5,930 bases of DNA from Dehalococcoidia bacterium (GTDB lineage: Bacteria > Chloroflexota > Dehalococcoidia > Dehalococcoidales > UBA3254), in the NCBI GenBank assembly GCA_030691835.1, contig JAUYDO010000242.1, positions 1 through 5,930 of the forward strand, written 5' to 3'. The position numbers and the translations under genes were made by a program. Of the stretch, positions 1 to 4,498 are shown in pieces (within the stretch, counting starts at the first letter, position 1; the number at the start of each line of letters is the position of its first letter). Below the pieces are notes generated by a model. It was not told where the DNA came from. It worked only from the letters and a program-made list of their open reading frames with translations, and searched no databases.

Positions 1-2
1 CG

Positions 3-1037
3 GGTTTCACTCCTAACAAGTCTCCCGACCTCTTGAAAAAGAAGATTCCGCCGGAAGAAATCATCAAGCTTAATGGCAATGAGAATCCCTATGGCTGCTC
101 ACCCGCGGTAAATCAAGCGCTCTTTGAGTGCAAGAAGTTCAGTATCTACCCGGACGCAACTCAACAGGAGGTAAGAAGCTTAGTAGCTGGTTATGCGGGC
201 ACCACTCCCGACCGCGTGGTGGCTGCCGCCGGGGCTGACCAGCTTCTGGACGTCATTGTGCGTCTGTTTATTGACCCGGGTGACGAGATGATAACCTGTG
301 TGCCCACCTTTGAGCTTTATCGCTTCTACACTCAGTTGTGCGGCGGAACAGCGGTCGAAGTGCAACGAGACGAAAACTTCGATGTCAATATAAGTCAGGT
401 TAAATCAGCCATAACGAACAAAACCAAGGTGATATTTCTGTGCAACCCGAACAACCCAACAGGCAACGTCATCCCCAAGGAAGGTATACTCGACATGGCC
501 AAGACAGGCATACCAACGGTAGTTGATGAAGCCTACTACGAGTTTTCCGGAATAACCATGTCTCCCTACATTGATCAGTATCCTAACCTCATGGTAGTAA
601 GAACATTCAGTAAATGGGCAGGTATAGCCAGCATCAGACTTGGCTACGGCATATTCAGCCCCGAAGTGGCTGCGAGCGTATTCAGCATCAAGCCACCCTT
701 CAGCGTCTCGGTACCAGCTATCGTTGGTCTCAAGTCTTCCCTGCAGGAAAAGGAACATCTGCTGAGCACCGTTAGGAAAATTGTTGACGAAAGAGAACGC
801 CTTTTCCAGGAACTTAAGAAACTCAGCTTCCTCAAGCCCCATCCATCTAAAGGCAATTTTATCTTCTGCGCCGTATTGAAGGGAGAGGCGGCTAAGCTCA
901 CTCAGGACCTGGAAGATAGGGGCATTCTTATCCGTCACTATAACACGCCGCGTCTGAAACATGGTGTGCGCATCACTGTAGGTAAACCGGAGCAGAGCGA
1001 TAAACTGATAGCAGCCATGAAGGAGCTGATGGGTTAA
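3..1037 (+). CDS. HisC-like PLP-dependent aminotransferase (class I/II, fold type I), 5' end outside window
   Basis: This is a cytosolic aminotransferase that moves an amino group between an amino acid and a 2-oxoacid using PLP. It most resembles histidinol-phosphate aminotransferase. Numbering from the internal TTG at 33, it shows NGNENPYG (14-21), the YPD motif (39-41), CNPNNPTG (137-144), VDEAYYEF (164-171), the PLP lysine Lys194 in TFSK, the RLGYG segment (202-206) and a C-terminal RITVG (313-317). The frame stays open upstream of TTG33 to the window edge and encodes GFTPNKSPDL, which fits the PG-containing N-terminal arm of HisC proteins. I therefore treat the gene as 5'-truncated by the window, with TTG33 as an unlikely start because no ribosome site precedes it. 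No other his gene is nearby. The next gene is another PLP enzyme and then a ComDE-like decarboxylase, so a catabolic or specialised transamination is more likely than histidine synthesis. The CobD-type threonine-phosphate decarboxylase is a related alternative, less favoured because no cobalamin gene is seen. Confidence 0.9.
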   Translation, partial: GFTPNKSPDLLKKKIPPEEIIKLNGNENPYGCSPAVNQALFECKKFSIYPDATQQEVRSLVAGYAGTTPDRVVAAAGADQLLDVIVRLFIDPGDEMITCVPTFELYRFYTQLCGGTAVEVQRDENFDVNISQVKSAITNKTKVIFLCNPNNPTGNVIPKEGILDMAKTGIPTVVDEAYYEFSGITMSPYIDQYPNLMVVRTFSKWAGIASIRLGYGIFSPEVAASVFSIKPPFSVSVPAIVGLKSSLQEKEHLLSTVRKIVDERERLFQELKKLSFLKPHPSKGNFIFCAVLKGEAAKLTQDLEDRGILIRHYNTPRLKHGVRITVGKPEQSDKLIAAMKELMG

Positions 1038-1059
1038 CAAATCAGTCCAGAAAGAATAC

Positions 1060-2058
1060 ATGAAGCTTGAAGAATTGGGGCGTCTGAAGTTATGTACCCT
1101 GCCTACCCCGTTAATGGAGGCACCGCAGATATCGGCTAAGCTGGGCGGACCCAGGATATTGATCAAGCGAGACGACTTGACCGGGCTAGCCATGGGCGGC
1201 AACAAATCTCGTCCCCTGGAATTTCTGATGGCTGAGTCCAAGAAAAATGGCGATGATATTGTGGTCACGGCGGGTTATCAGCAATCAAACTGGGTGTGTA
1301 ATATCATTGCCGCAGCCCGCAAGCTCGGCATGGACGTGATTCTCTTCCTGCTCAAGGGCAGCGGCAGATTTCAGGGGAACCTACTGCTTTACAAGCTCCT
1401 CGGTGCCGACCTCAGGTTTACCGATATGGAGGTCCGAGACCTGCCGGCTCTCTACAAACAGATGGACTCTCTGGCGGCGGAGCTGCGCCGCCAGGGCAGG
1501 CGGCCGCATGTCATATACTACGAGTCCTTCGGACCCGTAGGCATAGCTAGCTACGTGATGCTGGTATCAGAGATATGCCAACAACTTCAAGAAAAGGGAC
1601 TCACTGCCCAGTATTTGTTCCACACCAGCGGCTCCGGATGCACTCAGGCTGGCCTGCTCGTGGGTGCCAGGTATTTCAAAGCTCCCTTTGAAGTTGTTGG
1701 CGTCATGCCGAATCACAGGTACACCAGGGAACAGCGTGTACGGATGGTCGCCGATTTAGCCAGTGCGACATCGCAGTTCCTTGACATGAATTTCAGCTTC
1801 AGCCCCGAAGAAGTAAAGTACTATGATGAATACGCCGGTGAAAGCTACAGTGCCCCAACCAAGAAAGGTATTGAGGCTATCAAGCTGGTGGCAAGCACAG
1901 AGGGCATCTTTCTTGACCCCATCTATTCTTCCAAATCAATGGCATGTCTTATAGACCAGATTCGAGATGGTCGGTTTAAACCTCAAGACACGGTTATCTA
2001 CTATCACTCCGGCGGTCTCCCGCAGTTGTTTTTCTACAATGAGGAGCTAACAGCTTGA
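1060..2058 (+). CDS. PLP-dependent D-cysteine desulfhydrase / ACC deaminase family enzyme (fold type II)
   Basis: A cytosolic PLP enzyme whose relatives perform beta-elimination or deamination: D-cysteine to pyruvate, H2S and NH3; ACC to 2-oxobutyrate; or cysteate to pyruvate, sulfite and NH3 (CuyA). The length of 332 aa is normal for the family. Visible motifs are IKRDDLTGLAMGGNKSRPLEF (35-55 region) with the PLP lysine Lys49, QQSN (74-77), the phosphate-cup TSGSGCTQAG (189-198), DPIYSSKS (286-293) with Tyr289, and HSGGLP (316-321). By eye, Ser290 and Ser317 sit where ACC deaminases carry Glu and Leu and where D-cysteine desulfhydrases carry small hydroxyl residues, which argues against ACC deaminase activity. 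The usual SNHxR after the QSN motif is SNWVC here, and GGNKxRKLEF has Pro instead of Lys, so the substrate may be unusual. The gene starts 22 bp after the aminotransferase stop with only a weak purine-rich site (AGAAAG), suggesting translational coupling. The exact substrate is not determinable from sequence. Confidence 0.9.
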   Translation: MKLEELGRLKLCTLPTPLMEAPQISAKLGGPRILIKRDDLTGLAMGGNKSRPLEFLMAESKKNGDDIVVTAGYQQSNWVCNIIAAARKLGMDVILFLLKGSGRFQGNLLLYKLLGADLRFTDMEVRDLPALYKQMDSLAAELRRQGRRPHVIYYESFGPVGIASYVMLVSEICQQLQEKGLTAQYLFHTSGSGCTQAGLLVGARYFKAPFEVVGVMPNHRYTREQRVRMVADLASATSQFLDMNFSFSPEEVKYYDEYAGESYSAPTKKGIEAIKLVASTEGIFLDPIYSSKSMACLIDQIRDGRFKPQDTVIYYHSGGLPQLFFYNEELTA

Positions 2059-2064
2059 TTCTTG

Positions 2065-2074
2065 TTATGCATAA
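2065..2074. repeat. 10-bp perfect palindrome in the gap before the ComD-like gene
   Basis: TTATGCATAA is self-complementary and lies in an AT-rich 38-bp gap that is also bracketed by two copies of GCTAAC (2046-2051 and 2080-2085). CATAAT (2070-2075) within it resembles a -10 box, with a poor -35 candidate CTAACA (2047-2052) 17 nt upstream. It might be a weak internal promoter or operator, or chance. Confidence 0.3.
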
Positions 2075-2085
2075 TACTTGCTAAC

Positions 2086-2090
2086 GGAGG
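2086..2090 (+). promoter_or_regulatory. Ribosome binding site of the ComD-like gene
   Basis: GGAGG followed by T, 6 nt before ATG2097. It is much stronger than the site of the preceding PLP enzyme gene and fixes the ComD-like start. Confidence 0.8.
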
Positions 2091-2096
2091 TCATTA

Positions 2097-2621
2097 ATGC
2101 GTGTAGTCAATATCCCCGGTCATGTCCCGGACGTCACGGACAGGATATCTAATGACGCCGTGAGGCAGGTGCTGGAAGAGTCCGGGATAGAATATCTGGT
2201 TACTCTGCCCGAATCTCTCTACGAAGTGCTCTTGCGAGACCTGATAACAGGCTCCTCAATCAAGGTAATCCAGGTATGCCGCGAATCCGAAGGCATCGGC
2301 ATCTGCTCAGGACTAACCTATGGTGGCAAGAAGGCAGCTACGCTCTATTCATTCAAGGGATTCTACAACTCCATAGACAGCCTGCAGGGGTGCGCCGTGA
2401 GGACCGAATCATCGTTTCTCATGCTCATCAGTGAGGCGAGCGCACAGACAAAGGCTGGCGCTCGTGACCCTGAGGGAGGATGCTTTACCGCCGACTTGCT
2501 GAAGGCTCTGATGATACCCTATTACGAAGTTACCAGTAATGCGGAACTCCCTGTCATAAAGCAGGCTCTGGAACAGACGAAGACCAGCACCAAGCCCGTG
2601 GCAGTGATATTGCGCTGGTAG
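2097..2621 (+). CDS. ComD-like alpha subunit of a thiamine-diphosphate 2-oxoacid decarboxylase (PYR domain)
   Basis: This is the pyrimidine-binding half of a split ThDP decarboxylase, similar to the sulfopyruvate decarboxylase alpha subunit (ComD) and the N-terminal part of phosphonopyruvate decarboxylase. At 174 aa it matches the single-domain size. Glu63 in CRESEGIGICSG (61-72) aligns by eye with the catalytic Glu that protonates the ThDP aminopyrimidine. TLPES (36-40) matches the VLPD/S segment after the first helix, and LLKALMIPYYEV (134-145) matches the conserved region near the C-terminus. The segment that usually reads MQNSGLGNS is YSFKGFYNS here (84-92), a notable change near the expected active site. 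The start is well supported: ATG at 2097 lies 6 nt after GGAGG (2086-2090). The partner subunit follows 14 bp downstream. The paired subunits resemble ComDE more than the fused phosphonopyruvate enzyme, and no PEP mutase gene is present, but the substrate is uncertain. Confidence 0.85.
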   Translation: MRVVNIPGHVPDVTDRISNDAVRQVLEESGIEYLVTLPESLYEVLLRDLITGSSIKVIQVCRESEGIGICSGLTYGGKKAATLYSFKGFYNSIDSLQGCAVRTESSFLMLISEASAQTKAGARDPEGGCFTADLLKALMIPYYEVTSNAELPVIKQALEQTKTSTKPVAVILRW

Positions 2622-2625
2622 GAGG
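2620..2625 (+). promoter_or_regulatory. Ribosome binding site overlapping the ComD-like stop codon
   Basis: AGGAGG shares its first two bases with the TAG stop of the alpha-subunit gene (2619-2621) and lies 10 nt before ATG2636. It selects 2636 over the in-frame ATG at 2642 (16 nt away) and couples the two subunit genes. Confidence 0.75.
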
Positions 2626-2635
2626 CAAGATATAT

Positions 2636-3214
2636 ATGGCGATGAAACGAGTTGAGTGTCTGAAGGTTCTGGCGAAGTACCGGACTGATGAGTTCGTCAT
2701 AGTGGCATGGCAGAGCATAAACCCATGGCAGCAACTGTCCCCTAGCAAGTACAACTTCCAGTCAATTCGCACCATGGGGGAATGCTCAACCTTCGGTCTG
2801 GGACTGGCTTTAGCCCGCCCGGGCAGGCGAGTAATGGTTCTGGAGGGGGACGGCTCCCTGTGTATGAACCTGGGCTGTCTGGTCACCATTGCCATGGCAG
2901 CACCCCCGAACTACTATCAGTTTATCCTGCACAACAGGGTCTACGAGACCACCGGCGGTCAGACCATACCCAATATTGACCGCCTTGACCTGGCGATGAT
3001 TGCCCGCGGCGCTGGCATACCCAGCGTGCATCGCTACCGCGACGCGGAGACCCTCGAGCGAGAGCTGCCTGAACTGCTCAAAGAGAAGGGACCGGTATTT
3101 ATCCTCCTCGATATTGAGCCGGACGAAAGTCACCTTTCGGGCAAGGAGTTTGGCAAGGTCCGTGCGCGGGATAAGGACTGCAACAGGCAGTTCAAAGAAG
3201 CCCTGTCCACTTAG
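2636..3214 (+). CDS. ComE-like beta subunit of a thiamine-diphosphate 2-oxoacid decarboxylase (PP domain)
   Basis: This is the diphosphate- and Mg-binding half of the decarboxylase begun by the gene 14 bp upstream; both halves are needed to build a ThDP site at the subunit interface. The 192 aa match ComE-type subunits. The ThDP motif is clear: GDGS at 71-74 and the metal-binding Asn100 about 26 residues later in LHNRVYETTGGQ (98-109). TMGECSTFGLGLALA (46-60) corresponds to the GSMG...GLGLA stretch preceding it. The family usually has LDNGVYGTTGGQ, so His99, Arg101 and Glu104 are substitutions close to the cofactor. The first residues (MAMKRVECLKVL) form the expected N-terminal helix. ATG2636 is preferred over ATG2642 because AGGAGG (2620-2625) overlaps the upstream stop and lies 10 nt before 2636. 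The tight spacing implies balanced co-translation with the alpha subunit. Confidence 0.87.
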   Translation: MAMKRVECLKVLAKYRTDEFVIVAWQSINPWQQLSPSKYNFQSIRTMGECSTFGLGLALARPGRRVMVLEGDGSLCMNLGCLVTIAMAAPPNYYQFILHNRVYETTGGQTIPNIDRLDLAMIARGAGIPSVHRYRDAETLERELPELLKEKGPVFILLDIEPDESHLSGKEFGKVRARDKDCNRQFKEALST

Positions 3215-3224
3215 AACAAGGGTA

Positions 3225-3254
3225 TTGACATTGTCACAAGAGAAGGCTGATAAT
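3225..3254 (+). promoter_or_regulatory. Predicted sigma70-type promoter for the TRAP transporter genes
   Basis: TTGACA at 3225-3230 is a perfect -35 match; GATAAT at 3249-3254 matches the -10 at five of six positions; the spacer is 18 nt. Transcription would begin near 3261, giving a leader of about 29 nt that carries AGGAGG (3276-3281). The position, in the largest gap before the transporter, is what a separate transporter promoter needs. Prediction from sequence only. Confidence 0.62.
3226..3236. promoter_or_regulatory. Perfect palindrome over the -35 box, possible operator
   Basis: TGACA-T-TGTCA is a perfect inverted repeat with a one-base centre, overlapping the -35 hexamer. A second short inverted repeat, TTGT-C-ACAA (3231-3239), interlocks with it. 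A dimeric regulator bound here would block RNA polymerase. The arms are only 5 and 4 bp, so chance is possible; no regulator gene is in the window. Confidence 0.35.
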
Positions 3255-3275
3255 ATGCTAACCTCAAGAAAAAAA

Positions 3276-3281
3276 AGGAGG
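3276..3281 (+). promoter_or_regulatory. Strong ribosome binding site of the TAXI lipoprotein gene
   Basis: AGGAGG inside an A-rich run, 8 nt before ATG3290. It supports high expression of the binding protein. Confidence 0.8.
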
Positions 3282-3289
3282 AAAAGGCA

Positions 3290-4333
3290 ATGAGGAGACT
3301 ACTGGTCATACTTCTGGGGGTCCTGGTGGTGGGTGTCCTGGTGGTGGGGTGTGCCCAGCCGGCGCCTGTACCAGCACCGGCACCTTCGCCGGTGTCAAAG
3401 GAAGGCTGGCCCAAATCGATGATAGTTGGTTCAGGTCCGGTGGGCGGCGGGCTGAACATGCTGGCAGCAGGCATTTGCCCCATCTGGGAGAAAGCCCTGG
3501 GCATACCGGTAACTGTTTCACCAGGCGGCATGGTGGGCAATATCGAGATATTCCGCAGTAAGGAATTTGACACCTTTTTCTCGGCATCGGCATTTGGCAA
3601 GAGTGCCTATGATAACACCAAGGACTTCCCGTGGAAGGGCGGGCCTCTCACCGACCTGCGTATCGCCTTCAATGCTTATGAAAACCCGTGGTTCTTCATT
3701 GCTCTGAAGAAGTCAGGTTTAACCAAGGTCTCAGAGCTGAAGGACAAGCGCATTGCCTTCTCCGGCGGAGCCGCCGTGTGGGATGTCCATGCCAGCCTCA
3801 CCCTGCCGGGTGAAGGTATTCAATATTCTTTGGAGGACAAAGCTAAGAGGGATGTCAAGGTGACGTACGGAACGGTGGACGAGGTGGCCCAGATGGTGTC
3901 GGACGGCTTGCTTGATGCCGCTGAAGGTATGATGGAAGGTCTGGTACCGCAGCCCGGTATCATGAAGTTGATGCAGGACAAGGACTGCGTCATACTCCAG
4001 TGGACTAAAGACTCCGTCATGAAGAGACAGGGAGCAGCAGTCATGCCACCTGCCATTATCAAGAAAGAGCTGCTGAGCAAGTATGTTACGGAAGACTTCC
4101 TGACCTACAACGGTGGCATAAACAACTTCTCGGTGCGGGATAGTCTGCCGGAGGACTTCGTCTACCAGCTCGTAAAAATATGGTATGAGAACCTGCCGAA
4201 GCTGGCTGAGCAGAACCCCTACTGGAAGTACAACATCCAATACCCCGAAATAATAACCCAGCAAGTTGGGGTACCGTTCCATCCCGGAGCTATAAAGTAC
4301 TGGAAAGAGAAGGGGATGTGGAAGGGTGGCTAG
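3290..4333 (+). CDS. TAXI-family TRAP transporter solute-binding lipoprotein
   Basis: This is the extracytoplasmic ligand-binding component of a TRAP transporter, delivering its ligand to the fused permease encoded next. Residues 1-20 are a lipoprotein signal peptide (MRRLL start, hydrophobic core, V-V-G-C lipobox) with Cys21 as the lipidated residue, followed by a Pro/Ala linker (QPAPVPAPAPSPV, 23-35). The mature domain begins near MIVGSGPVGGG (44-54). Further landmarks are LTKVSELKDKRIAF (144-157), the TYGTVDEVAQMVSDGLLDAA stretch (192-211), and the C-terminal VPFHPGAIKYWKEKG (328-342), which matches the characteristic HPGA...Y end of TAXI proteins. The usual GGTYYP ligand-loop motif is replaced by GGGLNMLA, so the ligand may differ from those of known members. 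The start is set by AGGAGG at 3276-3281, 8 nt before ATG3290. A near-consensus promoter lies just upstream, so the gene can be transcribed independently of the enzyme genes. Confidence 0.92.
   Translation: MRRLLVILLGVLVVGVLVVGCAQPAPVPAPAPSPVSKEGWPKSMIVGSGPVGGGLNMLAAGICPIWEKALGIPVTVSPGGMVGNIEIFRSKEFDTFFSASAFGKSAYDNTKDFPWKGGPLTDLRIAFNAYENPWFFIALKKSGLTKVSELKDKRIAFSGGAAVWDVHASLTLPGEGIQYSLEDKAKRDVKVTYGTVDEVAQMVSDGLLDAAEGMMEGLVPQPGIMKLMQDKDCVILQWTKDSVMKRQGAAVMPPAIIKKELLSKYVTEDFLTYNGGINNFSVRDSLPEDFVYQLVKIWYENLPKLAEQNPYWKYNIQYPEIITQQVGVPFHPGAIKYWKEKGMWKGG
3320..3349 (+). repeat. 15-bp tandem duplication in the signal-peptide coding region
   Basis: GTCCTGGTGGTGGGT (3320-3334) is followed directly by a copy differing only in the last base (3335-3349). 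In frame it encodes VLVVG twice (residues 11-20 of the lipoprotein). The second copy supplies the lipobox residues just before Cys21. Confidence 0.85.
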
Positions 4334-4389
4334 CCCGGTTAGCTACTTGTCCGCAAGATAAGGCATCCTATCCTACTACGTGTTTATAG

Positions 4390-4457
4390 ATGGCAGCGGC
4401 TGGTCTGAATCATCTTCACCCCGCGGTGAGCCCGAAAAGGATTCACGCCGCTGCCAT
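4390..4457 (+). promoter_or_regulatory. Nested intercistronic stem-loop between TAXI lipoprotein and permease genes
   Basis: The outer stem is a perfect 11-bp inverted repeat: ATGGCAGCGGC (4390-4400) with GCCGCTGCCAT (4447-4457). Inside it, TGAATC (4406-4411) pairs with GATTCA (4440-4445), and TCACC (4416-4420) pairs with GGTGA (4425-4429) around the loop CCGC. The arms nest correctly, so one branched-free hairpin of three stacked stems forms. No T-run follows, so it is not a canonical intrinsic terminator. A role in mRNA stabilisation or in lowering permease relative to binding-protein expression is inferred. The rest of the 4334-4498 gap shows no gene. Confidence 0.72.
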
Positions 4458-4488
4458 GCTTCCCTGAAACCCAAAAGCACCAAGGTGA

Positions 4489-4493
4489 GGAGG
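4489..4493 (+). promoter_or_regulatory. Ribosome binding site that decides the ATT start of the permease
   Basis: GGAGG within GAGGAGG, 5 nt before ATT4499. No ATG, GTG or TTG is available in frame nearby, so this site is the main evidence for initiation at ATT. Confidence 0.65.
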
Positions 4494-4498
4494 CGACC

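Noticed and set aside
33..35. TTG33 as the true start of the aminotransferase
   Set aside because: No ribosome site precedes it, and the upstream in-frame codons read GFTPNKSPDL, consistent with the HisC N-terminal arm, so the gene most likely begins before the window.
405..1268. Long open frame of 287 codons on the minus strand
   Set aside because: It lies opposite the aminotransferase and spans into the next gene. Its translation shows no recognisable motifs, while the plus strand carries clear PLP enzyme signatures; it is a shadow frame.
3201..3222. CCCT...AGGG inverted repeat after the ComE-like gene as a terminator
   Set aside because: The stem is only 4 bp with a 14-nt loop and there is no T-run after it; no credible terminator is visible there.
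3731..4282. Open frame of 183 codons on the minus strand
   Set aside because: Entirely opposite the TAXI lipoprotein gene, with no recognisable domain; a shadow of the codon pattern on the plus strand.
4347..4374. TTGTCC / TATCCT as a promoter for the permease
   Set aside because: Both hexamers match poorly with a 16-nt spacer; too weak to annotate beside the clear promoter before the lipoprotein gene.
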